64,000 nt of DNA, taken from Symbiodinium natans. Taxonomy: Eukaryota > Sar > Dinophyceae > Suessiales > Symbiodiniaceae. The notes below the pieces were generated by a model. The model saw nothing but the letters and a program-made list of their open reading frames with translations, was not told the DNA's origin and did not search any database. Positions within the stretch are counted from its first letter, which is position 1. Every line of letters begins with the position of its first letter. The stretch lies in assembly GCA_905221605.1 (NCBI GenBank), contig CAJNDS010002190.1, forward strand, positions 1,520,788 through 1,584,787. The letters run 5' to 3'. The position numbers and the translations under genes are program-made. Shown here one piece after another: positions 21,107 to 31,122 of the stretch.

Positions 21107-21800
21107 GTAGGTAACGGTTCAGGGTTCAGGGTTCAGGGTTCAGGGTTCAGGGTTCAGGGTTTAGGGTTTAGGCTTTAGGGTTTAGGGTTTAGGGTTGAGG
21201 TTGAGGGCTTAGGATTTTGGTGAAAATAGGGGTACACGTCTGGGGGCGGGGGGGGGCCTTTTAAGGCTATTCTAATTGAGGGATAAATGTGCTACCCCTA
21301 TTTCATAATGCCCTTGTAAGGAAGAACATCTAAACACAAATTGGTGGATTCTACAGCAGTCAGTAGAGAACCATTGAACGAACACGGTGCCCTTTTTAAA
21401 CCGGGGTGAATCTGCGATCTAGTCGGATGTGTCAGTGCAGTTGAGGGTTTAGAGATACTTAGCCTTTGTCTCTCCCACATCCACCGTTGATTGAGATTAG
21501 GGTTCAGAGTTCAGGGTTTAGGGTTTAGGGTTATGGCGTGCTCATGCCTTCCCAGCGGCTTTCTTTCAGGTTTTGAGCACACGGGATTGATGTCAGGGTT
21601 CGGGCCCCCAGGTCTTTAATGACTATAGGTACCCGAAACCTTAACCAAACTCTAATGAACCCTAAACCCTAAACCCTGATTAAATCCTGTATAATAAACC
21701 CAAAGCCCTAATTCCTATATAAACGCTAAACCCAATGAAAACCCCAAACCCTAAACACTAAACCTTTCAATCGCCGCCCTCCTACCAGGTTTGGTCAGCA

Positions 21801-22450
21801 ATGGGTCGGGTCTCGAATGCTGCCGCCGTCGCTGGTTCCCGTGGAGGCCCTGTTTGGTTTTGCGCTTTGGCTTGAAAGGGGTTCATGCCAGCCGTTCTGC
21901 CATCTGCTTTAAACCCCAAAGCCCTAAACCCTGTTTATACCAACCAATAACCCCCCCCCCCCCCCCGGGACCCAAGTGTGTTCTATTCTGAGATGTTCCC
22001 CTTATACTAACAGTCCTGAGTAGGGTTTCTAGTACCCCTCTTATAATCCCTTGTGAAGGACTATTCGTATACAAGGGGGAGCATCCCCAGTTGCATCCAA
22101 GGTGGTGAATGCAACGCTCGGACTCGAGGGAAGCCCCGGCAGGTCATCTTCATCGTGGACGGCACTGTGCAGGTCTCCGATGCTCACGCCATCCGGAAGC
22201 TCAGTGTCCGGGCGCCCGATAGGGTTTAGGGTTTAGGGTTTGGGGTTTAGGGTTTAGGGTTTAGGGTTTAGGGTTTAGGGTTTAGGGTTTAGGGTTTAGG
22301 GTTTAGGGGTCACCAGAAGCAGCTCCTCAGGGACAGGACCCCGACCCACCCCCAAATGTTGGGATTCGCATGCTTTCTAGCATCATCTGGGCTCTGACCC
22401 GAGCTTCGTACGCGCTCAACCCGCTGCCCTCCTTGAACTACAAACCCTGA
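21801..22450 (+). CDS. Three-exon gene; intron 2 is pure telomere-like repeat
   Basis: Exons: 21801-21856 (ATG, MGRVSNAAAVAGSRGGPV), 22091-22223 (GKPRQVIFIVDGTVQVSDAH ... RKLSVRAPDR) and 22307-22450 (VGIRMLSSIIWALTRASYAL ... stop TGA). Intron 1 (21857-22090) contains hairpin A copy 6 and ends at its CATCCCCAG. Intron 2 (22224-22306, 83 bp) consists only of TTTAGGG units with one TTTGGGG, beginning GTTTAG and ending TTTAG. Phases are 2 and 0. The protein is about 110 residues with a hydrophobic C-terminal segment; the stop lies at the edge of a CCCTGAA repeat. Exon 1 assignment is the least certain. Confidence 0.6.
21987..22088. mobile_element. Hairpin element family A, copy 6
   Basis: GAGATGTTCCCC on the left, GGGGGAGCATCCCC on the right, with ACAGTCCTGA/GAAGGACTAT inner arms. 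Its right end merges with the acceptor at 22089-22090. Confidence 0.75.
22224..22306 (+). repeat. TTTAGGG array predicted to be a complete intron
   Basis: 83 bp, every base part of the heptamer lattice, flanked by 44 open codons upstream and 47 downstream in one continuous frame once removed. Confidence 0.65.
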
Positions 22451-22510
22451 ACCCAGAACCCTAAACTCCTTAAACCCTGCTCAACCTTGACTGCATGAAC
22501 CCCAACGCAG

Positions 22511-22575
22511 GCATGATGAATTTTCAGTTTGCTTCCCTATGCTACTTGGAGGATCGTGTCTACGCTGAAGTTTAA
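22511..22575 (+). CDS. Candidate terminal exon
   Basis: AACGCAG acceptor, then MMNFQFASLCYLEDRVYAEV to TAA 22573-22575. May be the last exon of a separate gene, or of the preceding one if that is spliced before its TGA. Confidence 0.45.
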
Positions 22576-22915
22576 GGCCTGGGGTGTAGAGTTGCCCTAA
22601 ATGCCATAAACTACGCTGAGGGCGCTGAGCCTAAAGTCTAAACCCCAAAGCCCCAACCCTAAACCCCAAAGCCCCAACAACCCTAAATTGTAGGTGTTAC
22701 AACCCTACAACCCCAAACCCTTAAACCTAGACCCCCAAACCCAAAACTTCAAAACCCCAAAACCCCAGATCCCCGAAGCACCAGAACGCCAAAACCCCAA
22801 ACACTGAAAGCCTCGATCCTACACCCCAAAACCCCGAAACCCCAAAGCCCCGAAACCCCCAAACCCCCCAAACCCCCAAATCCGAAGCCCCTAAACACTG
22901 AAAGCCTCGACCCAG

Positions 22916-23173
22916 GCCGCGAAAGCCGTGGTTTTGGATCCGGTCGTCTTCGGCACCACCCCTGCGGGGAACTCAGGAGTCACCCTGGTAGTTTGGAGGG
23001 ACAGGGTTTAGGTTTTAGGGTTTAGGGTTTAGGGTTTTTTGGGTTTGGTTTGAGGGCTTAGGGTTTAGGGTTTAGTTCGTCTTCTTTCGGAACTTTAGGG
23101 CTTCGAGAGCTTGCAGGTCTTGTTTAGCCCTAACAGCCCTAACAGCTTGCCTCGACGATTAATGATTAATTAA
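22916..23173 (+). CDS. Two-exon gene fragment across a TTTAGGG-type intron
   Basis: Exon 22916-23005 (acceptor GACCCAG) reads AKAVVLDPVVFGTTPAGNSG then VTLVVWRDR and ends AGG|GTTTAGG in phase 0. Intron 23006-23116 is TTTAGGG-like and ends CTTGCAG. The second exon reads VLFSPNSPNSLPRRLMIN to TAA 23171-23173. The 5' part is missing. No domain is named. Confidence 0.6.
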
Positions 23174-23750
23174 TGGCAGAACTATCCCTGACTCTTCAAG
23201 CACGGATCCCAAAGAAGAAGGGCCTCCGTCCGAGCTGGCAACAGCTGGACTTCTATTTGTTTGGTCTTTTTTTGGGGGGAGGGGGTGGGGGGGTTCGCTA
23301 TGATTTTGTCTCGCAGCAATAGATAATTGCATATGTCTATATGTAGATAGATGTACGCCCATTGATTATGTGATTCTAGTTGTCGTTCGGATGTCAGATG
23401 GGGTTCGCAGTTGATAAACAGGGTTTGCCGTTAGAGTCCAAGACGAGGACTTCTAGTGGCACCCGTTTATCCTCTCATGTTCTGTTCTGTCGCAATGTCA
23501 CACTGTTCAGGCTTCAGTCTCTAGTTTAATGTTTAGGGTTCGGGTTGAGGGTTGAGGGTAGCCCAGAGGTACAGTACCCTTTATGGTTTTGGGTCTCTGA
23601 ATGGCTTTTTTCAAGGTTAGCTGCCCTTTGTAAGCGGTAAAAACGGTAACCGTTTCGAGTCCCGCCTTGATTGCGAAACCTCGGAGATCAGAGCGTGTCT
23701 GTGAGTGATTGTCTCTGTGTCTGTGTCTGTGTCTGTGTCTGTGTCTGTGT

Positions 23751-23809
<59 letters not shown>

Positions 23810-24390
23810 TGTGTTTGTGTTACCATCAGTCGCGGCTGCCTAAGGTGGAGTGAAATCTTGACAGGCAAGCCCCGGCAAAACCGCAGCACAACGTCTAAAT
23901 CACCGAGCATATCACTGTTGCGCTGACACTCTGGCAGTTACTTTGGTATAGTTGGGTACCATTTTTCATGTTTAGGGGCACTTAAACCCAATAAGGAATG
24001 GACACTTACATGGTTAATATTATGCCAACCATGAACTAGGTTATGGGAGGACTACTGCTGTATGGTGGATGTCTGCAAGCAGATGGGAATACAGCGGCTC
24101 AGCCCCATCAACGTACCAACCGAGCAAACAATACACACAACCGAGGGTGGGAGAGGCAGGGAGAGAGAGAGAGAGAGAGAGACAGACAGAGAGAGAGAGA
24201 GAGAGAACACGGGTAACTTCCGCATGGCAAAACGACTCAGCAGGTGCGAATGCTGTGCGTAGAATGATGATGACCCTACGCCGGGTGACAAGCCGCGACA
24301 ACTTGTTGCAGGTTCTAAGTCTTTCAATGTGTAGGGTTTAGAATTTCGGGACATTCTGGCTTAAGGACTTAATCCCTAATTCAGGGATAT
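23174..24390. other. Unique and simple-sequence stretch without a gene call
   Basis: Contains a (TG)n/(TGTC)n microsatellite at 23711-23820 and (GA)n at 24153-24206. Open frames on both strands through them are artefacts. I see no exon with both boundaries. Confidence 0.5.
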
Positions 24391-24392
24391 AG

Positions 24393-24897
24393 ATAGATCG
24401 TGCCAAGGCCGATGCGACGCCCGAGGCAGCCTCTCATGCATTCAATGCCAAGCATCTTTTGAGGTTTTAGGGTTTCGGGCTGAGGGTTTGGGGTTCAGGG
24501 TTTCGGGCTTGGGGCTGTAGGGCTTTTGGATCCCTGAACTAGGGTTTCCTTAAACTGGAATTGGGATCCGAATATCCCTAAACCCTAACCCCTCAACCAT
24601 AAACATTGGAGTCTCTTGGTATCCCTTGTTGGGTACCAGATTCTCAATTTTCCGAACTCAAAGTTCGCATACGAGGCTCTTGGTATGAGGGCCGAGCATC
24701 AAGCCGCAGGTTCTTTGTGATACGTATCCGCTGGCGCGAGGCGTTGCGTCGACCCTGTGGAGGTTCTTAGGGTTTAGGGTTTAGGGTTTAGGGTTTATGG
24801 TTGGAAAGACCACCTAAAGCGTCCAGCCACCACAGTTTGTCAGGGCTTGGAGTCCAGCTTGCACGGCTTAGGACTCATTGGTTCCTCAACCCCATAA
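24393..24897 (+). CDS. Three-exon gene with consistent phases
   Basis: Exons: 24393-24463 (IDRAKADATPEAASHAFNAK, HLLR), 24710-24762 (FFVIRIRWREALRRPCG) and 24836-24897 (CQGLESSLHGLGLIGSSTP, TAA). Intron 1 (246 bp) starts GTTTTAGGG and ends GCCGCAG; intron 2 (73 bp) starts GTTCTTAGGG, has four TTTAGGG units and ends CACCACAG. Phase 2 then phase 1, matched on both sides. The stop is 8 bp before a family D hairpin. The start is missing; the protein is unknown, with a basic middle. Confidence 0.6.
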
Positions 24898-24904
24898 TCA
24901 TACA

Positions 24905-24985
24905 AGTAGGGGCCCCCTTACTATACCAGAGTTCTAACCTACTACCCTTATACCCCTATCTATAACTAGGGGGCTCCTCAAGATG
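24905..24985. mobile_element. Hairpin element family D, short copy
   Basis: GTAGGGGCCCCCTTA on the left and TAACTAGGGGGCTCCTC on the right. Related to copies at 32478, 40641, 46269 and 49616. Confidence 0.65.
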
Positions 24986-25209
24986 CTTCAACCCCCACAT
25001 AAAGTGGGTTGTTGTCAAGGAACATAGGAGCAAGTCTCCAGAATCAATAAACTGTTTCGATTGCTTCATGTCCGTCTTAATTTCGTGTAAGCCCAAGCTC
25101 AAAACTTCCTAAACCCTAAACCGTAAACCCTAAAACCTAAACCCTAAACCCTAAGCCCAAACTTCCTAAACCAGATGGCCTCCAAGTCCCATGCTCTCTC
25201 ACTTGGCAG

Positions 25210-25260
25210 GGCGGGCGCGCGGGAGGCCGCTTGTGGATACAATCATCATGGGGTTACCAG
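25210..25260 (+). CDS. Candidate exon
   Basis: Good acceptor (CTCTCTCACTTGGCAG), then GGRAGGRLWIQSSWGYQ before CCCTAAA. Donor unclear. Confidence 0.35.
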
Positions 25261-25262
25261 AA

Positions 25263-26150
25263 AACCCTAAACCCTAAACCCTGAACCCTAAACCCTCAAC
25301 CCTAAGCAACCCTCAACTCTAAACCCTAAAACCCTAAACCCTAAACCCTAAGCAACCCTAAACCCTAAACTCGCAACCCTAAACTGAACCCTAAACCCTA
25401 AAACAAATGTTCCTTAAATAAGGGGTAATTATTGGAGCCTTTGGGCCTGGGGTTGATGTTTTAGTATTGTTGGGTTTATGGCCTCAGTGGCCTCGGGGTG
25501 GTAGGGGCTAAGGAGGGTTGTTTTGGGCGTGTCAGGGTGTAGGGGTGCAGGTTTCGGTGTGTGTTTAGGTCATGTTGAAGTGTGGTACTGGTAGCGGCAG
25601 AGATCTAGGCTGTCAGCCGAATGCCGGTGACATAAACCCTAAAGCCTAAGCTCGAAACCCGAAACCCAAACCCCCCTGTGTAGGGCTTGAGGGCTTTAGG
25701 GATTTCGGCTGTTAGGGGTTGGATCTTCGTCGCCGGGGATCCGCGGGTTTCGGGTCTTAGGGTTTAGGGTTTAGTCGGTTGCAGGCTTCAGGGGTGTTTT
25801 TTTTGCTGTGTACTGAGGGACTGGGTAGGTAACCTTTAACCATTTTGGCTATATAGAATCCTACTATATATATATATATGTGTATCTCTGAACGGTTTGC
25901 CTTTCGGGCTAGGGTATTTGAAAGGGGGTATGTTTGTGAATACATACAAGCACAACGGGTATACCCCGTTATAAACCCAAACAAATGTGCTTGCAGTTGT
26001 GGTAGAGCGGCTTGCCACGAGTGGTCTTTCTTCTTTTGATGTCCGGGGGGAGGGTACAGGACCCTTACAATTAGTCTTAAACCCGAAAAACAACTGTCCA
26101 GTTCCTACGGCCCCTTAAAGCCGATTCCAGTCGCGTGCTTCATCTTTTTG
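25263..26150. other. Degenerate repeat and unique DNA, no supported gene
   Basis: Imperfect CCCTAAA (25262-25405) and an (AT)n tract at 25866-25880. Minus-strand ORFs here show no splice context. Confidence 0.45.
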
Positions 26151-26154
26151 GCAG

Positions 26155-26394
26155 GGAGCATCGTCTCCGTGCAACATGCGACCGACGTCCTGTGATGGAC
26201 TGCATCATGTCAAGGCGCACTCGGGAGACCCCCTGAACGAGCTGGCGGACGCCGCCAGGAAGCAGCCACATGGCAGCTCATACGGGTTGTCGCCCGCACC
26301 TTTGACTACGCAAAGGCAGGTTCCAGGTCCCTCAGTGACCAGGACCTTCCAGGACCTTCTGCCGACCTTCATTTCCAAGTGGCCAAATTCTTAA
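26155..26394 (+). CDS. RNase H C-terminal fragment (retroelement-type)
   Basis: After CATCTTTTTGGCAG the frame contains HVKAHSGDPLNELADAARK. This matches the last catalytic block of RNase HI domains found in retrotransposon polymerases: the HVK-HSG-NE-AD pattern with its conserved His and Asp. About 45 residues follow, including TFQDLLPTFISKWPN, to the stop. The earlier RNase H residues (D, E, D) and reverse transcriptase are absent nearby, so this is an exon of a larger gene or a retroelement remnant. The family match is from memory. Confidence 0.55.
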   Translation, partial: GASSPCNMRPTSCDGLHHVKAHSGDPLNELADAARKQPHGSSYGLSPAPLTTQRQVPGPSVTRTFQDLLPTFISKWPNS

Positions 26395-26636
26395 ACCCTT
26401 AGCGGAGACCTACGAAAGCCCCAAGCCAATCAGCTAGCCTTAGGTTGAGGGTTGAGGCTCAAACCCTCATGCCATCAAGCGCTATGTGCAAGGGAGGAGA
26501 GGGGGGACAAAGGTGTAAGAAACCCCCCTAAACCCTAAACCCTAAACCCTAAACCCTAAACCCTAAACCCTAAACCCTGAGCACCCAAACGCTCACAGCT
26601 CCGAACCTAAAACTCTGAAACCCCTAAACCCTGGAC

Positions 26637-26764
26637 TTGGGATGTTCCCCCCTTATACTGACAGTCAGTCCTTAATGGGGATGATCTTACGCCCCCCCCC
26701 CCCCCCCCCCCCCCCCCATTTCTTTCTAAATTAAGGACTGTTAGTATAGGGGGGAACATCCCAA
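26637..26764. mobile_element. Hairpin A copy 7 with a poly-C loop
   Basis: Canonical ends (TTGGGATGTTCCCC, GGGGAACATCCCAA), but about 24 C residues (26693-26717) fill the centre, so the loop tolerates simple-sequence expansion. Confidence 0.8.
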
Positions 26765-26868
26765 CCCTGCACTTCTGTGACCCCCTGGTTGCTTTTTGAT
26801 CACTGCATGAGCGTGGGAAGGTCCGATCATCCTCCAAGCCCACTCGCTGAACTACTTGAATGCAGGCC
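26737..26868 (+). CDS. Exon-like frame beginning in hairpin A copy 7
   Basis: A frame opening in the right arm continues as CTSVTPWLLFDHCMSVGRSD and HPPSPLAELLECRPW until a poly-G tract. The only AG in reach is TATAG in the hairpin arm, so the exon start may be element-derived. Confidence 0.4.
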
Positions 26869-27198
26869 CTGGGGGGGGGGCTTGGGACCTAGGGGGGGGG
26901 GGGGGGGTTTTAAAGGGGTTACCCTAAGCCCTAAACTCCAAACCCTAAACCCTAAACCCTAAACCTTTGTGGGTTGACCGTTTTTTGGGGAGTGTGGGTT
27001 TTTGGGTTTTGGGCTTAGAATGGTCCAGGTTTCAGGGCTTGGAGTTTGGGGGGGGGGGGGGGGGGGGAGTTCAGGAGCAAGCCCTAAACCCTAAACCCTA
27101 AGACCCAAGTCTTGAACCCTGAAGCCTGCAGGGAGGGGGGTTCGGAGTTAAGGTTTTCTGGTTTACAGGGTTTAGGATTTAGAGCCCAACATTGCAAG

Positions 27199-27250
27199 CA
27201 GCACCTTGGGGTCGTTTAAACGGCCCTATGTGTGGCTTTACGTGCTGTAG
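27199..27250 (+). CDS. Candidate terminal exon
   Basis: ATTGCAAG acceptor, then STLGSFKRPYVWLYVL to TAG 27248-27250, just before a family F hairpin. Confidence 0.45.
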
Positions 27251-27261
27251 CCTAGGTTCGA

Positions 27262-27398
27262 CAAGCGCAGATCTCTAAATTTTGGGTCCCTTTTTGGGGG
27301 GGTCCCCGATAATGTAGGTTTAGGGTTGAGGGATAGTACGGCACCCATATCATCAGAACCCAAAATTTTGGGTTCTGATGATATGGGTGCCCTAGTTT
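27262..27398. mobile_element. Hairpin element family F with a perfect 26-bp palindrome arm
   Basis: Outer arms TCTCTAAAT / AGTTTAGAGA. Within it 27340-27391 is a perfect 52-bp palindrome (arm GGCACCCATATCATCAGAAC...). A second family member is at 34376-34453 (TTCTCTAAACTAGGG to CCCTGAGTTTAGAGAA). Confidence 0.8.
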
Positions 27399-27402
27399 AG
27401 AG

Positions 27403-27622
27403 AACTGCCCAACTCGTCCCTGCAACAAAGTTCGGCCAATTGCGAGGGTTGCCAATTCAATGTTATCCTGTAAATCTCGATTCATATACCAACTACCCAC
27501 GCAAGCATCTTCTCAAGGAGGCCAACGCACAATCAACCCATCGCGCGAAACTTCTGAGTTTTGTAGCTTTGGGGGCCAGACGAGTTCAGGCTTTGTCTAC
27601 TTCGACGGTCTTAAGGTTTCAG
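27403..27622 (+). CDS. Long exon whose acceptor lies at the family F element end
   Basis: After TTTAGAG (27396-27402, end of the hairpin) one frame stays open for 73 codons: AQLVPATKFGQLRGLPIQCY, PVNLDSYTNYPRKHLLKEAN, AQSTHRAKLLSFVALGARRV, up to TTTCAG|GTCCGC. Another frame is open over part of it, but this one is better charged. No domain recognised. Confidence 0.55.
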
Positions 27623-27743
27623 GTCCGCTGCTTTTAAATCACGCGTAAAAGCCGCTTAATCCTTGACCCTAAACCCGAAACCCTAAACCCGAAACCCTAA
27701 AGCCGAAGCCCGAAACCCTAAACTTCTCTTGGAGTGTAGAGAG

Positions 27744-27830
27744 CTGCCAGGATTGTCCGCCATCCAGAAGCACCGCGCCGGGGAGCCGCCACTAGGGATG
27801 AGGGCACCGGAGGGGATAACGGGGTTCTAA
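27744..27830 (+). CDS. Terminal exon
   Basis: GTGTAGAGAG acceptor, then LPGLSAIQKHRAGEPPLGMR and APEGITGF to TAA 27828-27830. GC-rich third positions suggest coding. The upstream exon is not resolved. Confidence 0.55.
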   Translation: MPGLSAIQKHRAGEPPLGMRAPEGITGF

Positions 27831-27979
27831 GGCTTGAAAAGAACCCCTACTGCCCTACACCCCCTGCACCCCAAAGTCCTTGAGACCCAAAGCCCGAGAG
27901 CCCTAAACCCTAAACCCTGAACCCTAAACCCTAAACCCTAAACCCTAAACCCTAAACCCTAAACCCTCCTGCCTGCCAG

Positions 27980-28051
27980 GAGCCATCCGCCCTCTGCATC
28001 CTCGAGATGGCCACAGATCGAAGCCAGGCACTTCCGAGAGACATGTTGGGG
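27980..28051 (+). CDS. Exon between two repeat arrays
   Basis: CCTGCCTGCCAG acceptor, EPSALCILEMATDRSQALPR then DMLG, ending at GTTTCGGGGG. Clear island of unique sequence. Unknown function. Confidence 0.5.
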
Positions 28052-28059
28052 GTTTCGGG

Positions 28060-28985
28060 GGTTTAGGGTTTAGGGTTTAGGGTTTAGGGTTTGGGGTTTG
28101 GGGTTTGGGGTTTGGGGTTTGGGGTTTGGGGTTTGGGGTTTGGGGTTTGGGAATATCGGAGCTTTCGGGGTTTTAGGGTTTTAGTGGCTTAGAGGTACAG
28201 AGTGTTATTTCATTTGTAGCTCTGGGTGTGGCGTGTTTTTTTTTAACCCACAAAACTTCCCCAAGCCACCCCTAAAACCCCTAAACCCGCTGAAACACCC
28301 GAAGGCGCAAGATGTTCAAACCCGCCCCTTAAATCCCTAAAAGCCCGAGACCCTTGAACCATCCAAAAACCACGATATTCCAACCCGTAACCGCAAACCC
28401 ATAAAAACATCTAAAAGCTCCAAGCCACTAACTCTAAGCCCTTGGCTACTTCTTAACGCCAACCCCAAACTCTACACCCCTAAACCACAAAACGACCCTA
28501 GCCCCGAAGCCGCAAAACGAACTCAAACCCCAAACTCGAAGCCCCTGAAGAACTACAGACCCTAACCCTGAACCTTGAATCCCTGAAACACCACACAAGA
28601 AAAACACTCAAAGCCCCTAAACCAGTCAAAGCCCTAACCCCAAACTCTAAACCCCTGAAGCCACGAAAAACCCGAATCCCAAACTGTATGGGAGGGGCGG
28701 TAGGGTTTAGGGGTTAGGGTTTGGGCCCCAATTTCCCCAAATAAGGGCTTACAATCATCCCAGATCAGCCTGAACAAGCCCCAATAAGGGAACATGGGCC
28801 TCTTACACCTTCACGGATAGGGTGTAGGGCTTGGAGGGTTTAAGGTCAAGTCTTAGGGTTTAGGGTTTAGGGTTTAGGGTTTAGGGTTTAGGGTTTAGGG
28901 TTGAGGGTTTAGGGTTTAGGGTTTAGGGTTTAGGGTTTAGGGTTTAGGGTTTAGGGTTTAGGGTTTAGGGTTTAGTTTAAGGGTT
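28060..28985. other. Variant telomere-like repeats, no gene
   Basis: A TTTGGGG array (28088-28150), then C-rich degenerate CCCTAAA, then TTTAGGG (28850-28975). No exon seen. Confidence 0.6.
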
Positions 28986-29023
28986 TAGGCCCCTCCCTTC
29001 CATCGCCGTCCTTACGAAGTCAG

Positions 29024-29209
29024 GTGGAGGTCTTGCCACGCTCCCTGGCCAAGGCGAAGGAGGAGGTGGGGTGCCGCATGTTGTTGCTTTGGGTCTTCCC
29101 TGGGTTGTGGTGCTTCCTTTCTCAGACTTGTGTGCAGGTGGTGGTCTCGCCGAAATCGGGTTATTTGTGTTGTTTTTGCTTTTGCGTCCTTTTGGCTTTT
29201 AGGTGTTGA
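29024..29209 (+). CDS. Exon with two hydrophobic segments
   Basis: TTACGAAGTCAG acceptor, then VEVLPRSLAKAKEEVGCRML, LLWVFPGLWCFLSQTCVQVV and a Cys-rich hydrophobic end to TGA. The first 14 codons are strongly coding-like; a GTGGGG donor at 29066 could end the exon there. Confidence 0.5.
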   Translation: MEVLPRSLAKAKEEVGCRMLLLWVFPGLWCFLSQTCVQVVVSPKSGYLCCFCFCVLLAFRC

Positions 29210-29341
29210 TGGAAGCGTTGGTTGCTGGTTTATGGCTTTTCCTTGCTAGACATTGTTTTGGGGTTCAGGGTGTTACGCGATGTTCTGTGTTTGAAATTGC
29301 TCTTCAGCCGTGAACGTGGATAAGACGAAATCTCAGGCCTG

Positions 29342-29623
29342 ATGGAGTACCCAAACCCGGAGAACTATGTCCTAAGTGTTGAGACGCGCAGCGCGGTCCT
29401 TGAAAAGCGCACTTGCATTTGGATTATGTCATTGAAGGTTTGGGCTCATGCTGATTTTCGGGCTGAGGGCGGTTTAGCGTCTACAGTCGTCAAGAGCTTC
29501 AAGGGACGAAAGGAGGGACCCCTGCCCCCCCCCGCTCCCCAACCCCCCGCTGACCCCCCCCCCCTGCAAGTGGTTCATGGTGGGTTGTTGGTTGCTCCCG
29601 GCCCTCCCCTGCGCGTTGTTTAG
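29342..29623 (+). CDS. ORF of 93 codons, unknown
   Basis: ATG 29342: MEYPNPENYVLSVETRSAVL, EKRTCIWIMSLKVWAHADFR, then VVKSFKGRKEGPLPPPAPQP and a proline-rich end. Acceptors AAATCTCAG or GATAAG lie just upstream. A GTTTGGG after IMSLK is a possible donor. The N-terminal half looks like real protein; the proline run comes from poly-C DNA. Confidence 0.5.
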   Translation: MEYPNPENYVLSVETRSAVLEKRTCIWIMSLKVWAHADFRAEGGLASTVVKSFKGRKEGPLPPPAPQPPADPPPLQVVHGGLLVAPGPPLRVV

Positions 29624-29939
29624 GGTTAGGCTGTAGAGCTCAGGATTTCACTTTGACCCCCTTGATCCATTGGTTCACGGTGGGTTTAGAGTTTAGGGTT
29701 CAAGGTTTGGGGTTTGGGGTAGTGGTAGTGGTTCGTGCTGGGTTGACGTGTCAGGGTTAAAGCGGTTAAGGTTTCGGGCTACCCTTCTCCCCCCTGTGGT
29801 TCATTGGTGGGTTTAGGTTACTGATTTAGGTTTCAGGGCTTAGGGTTCAGGTTCAGGGTTTGGGGTTTAGGTTGCGGGTTTCTCTCGCCCCCCCCTGTGG
29901 TCCGTGGTGTTTTAGGAACGGGCGGGGGGAGGATTTCCC

Positions 29940-30172
29940 TTCGGGGGGGGGGGGGGGGGGGGGGGGGGCGGCCCCCATGGCAGGCCCCCCCCCCCCGCCC
30001 CCCAACCCCCTAAAACCTAAACCCTAAACCCTGAAGCCTAAACCTAAACCCGAAACCCTAAAACCCTAAACCCTAAACCCAAAAACCAACCCGCCCCGCA
30101 ACCACGGGGGGTGGTGGGGGGGGGGGGGGGGGGGGGGGGGGGTCGGGGGGACCATTGGGGTGGGGGGGGGGG
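29940..30172. repeat. Poly-G/poly-C tracts
   Basis: G runs of more than 20 bases at 29945-29969 and 30116-30142, with C runs between. Other long tracts: 18860, 21950, 26693, 27047, 31260, 38658-38730, 42929-42966, 48467-48488 and 55225-55362. Assembly errors are likely at these points. Confidence 0.85.
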
Positions 30173-30184
30173 GGCCGCACCCGC

Positions 30185-30370
30185 AACATAAATATTATAT
30201 ATATATATACACACATATATGTATGTATGTATATATATATATAGTTATTTATTTATACATACATATATATATATATATGTAGACATAATTGTTCCAGAAT
30301 TGAACTTTGTTTTATGTACAAACAAGCAACCAAATTCTATGTATGTATATACATATATGTATATATGTCA
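30185..30370. repeat. AT-rich simple repeats (TATA/TATG)
   Basis: Alternating TA with TATG and TACA steps; similar tracts at 30915-31032, 31140-31170, 31310-31335 and 48233-48310. ORFs reading IYIYIY are artefacts. Confidence 0.9.
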
Positions 30371-30415
30371 GATATAAATGTCAATGCGTTGGGCTATATG
30401 GCTTCTGCCTTGCAG

Positions 30416-30621
30416 GGAGGGGGTCTGCGCTCGCCTGGAGCGCCAAATTTATCCCCTATCAGAGGTCAGAGTGATTGAAGCATCACTCAGATGGGGTCAG
30501 GGATTTGGGGTCTTAGGTTTAGGGTTTAGAGGCTCTAGGATGACCCTCCAACACAGCGGACTACCCTAAACCAAATACAAACTGCAGTTACAATTACTAT
30601 TCGAATCATAATTGCAACTAA
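30416..30621 (+). CDS. Two-exon gene fragment
   Basis: Exon 30416-30495 (acceptor TTCTGCCTTGCAG) reads EGVCARLERQIYPLSEVRVI then EASLRW. Intron 30496-30556 (61 bp) begins GTCAGGG and includes TTTAGGG. The second exon (phase 1) reads DYPKPNTNCSYNYYSNHNCN to TAA. The Asn/Tyr-rich end is unusual. Confidence 0.5.
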
Positions 30622-30828
30622 ACTCTGCCCTGAACTAATGAATCCCTGAAACCAGCCTGTCATACATGACTCTCATAATTAGGGTGGGGTGTGTACCCAA
30701 TCGAAGCCTTGAAGCCCTGGCCATGACTTGGGAAGATGGCTTACCCTAAACCCTAAACACTAACTAAAAAGCCCTAAACCCTAAACCCTAAACTAAAAAA
30801 CCCTCAGCCCGAAGCCCTAAATAAAAAG

Positions 30829-30913
30829 ACCCTGGCCTTGGCCCGGCAACTCTTCAGGGCTGCAAGGATAGACTGCTGGAAGGGACCCTTCATCTTAAAA
30901 CCCTCTAGAACGC
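30829..30913 (+). CDS. Candidate exon
   Basis: The frame LALARQLFRAARIDCWKGPF then ILKPSRTP ends at an (AT)n tract. Boundaries unclear. Confidence 0.35.
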
Positions 30914-31032
30914 CTATATATACCATATATATATATATATGTATACATATATATATATACACATGTATACATATATACATATATCTATATGTATACAACA
31001 TACATATATATATATACATATATATATATATA

Positions 31033-31122
31033 GGGATGTTCCTCCTCATGCTAACAGTCCTTAGTAGGGAATATAGTACTCCATATTCTAATTCCGATTA
31101 AGGACGTTGGTATAAGGGGGAT
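31033..31122. mobile_element. Hairpin element family A, copy 8 (damaged right end)
   Basis: GGGATGTTCCTCC on the left and ATTAAGGACGTTGGTATAAG on the right, but the CATCCC end is replaced by TTGGGATATAACC. Confidence 0.65.

Noticed and set aside
23617-23926. ORFs on both strands near 23.7-23.9 kb and 24.04-24.35 kb
   Set aside because: They read (TG)n, (TGTC)n and (GA)n simple repeats in several frames at once.
30804-31101. IYIYIY-type ORFs
   Set aside because: Translation of alternating TA tracts; no splice or start context.
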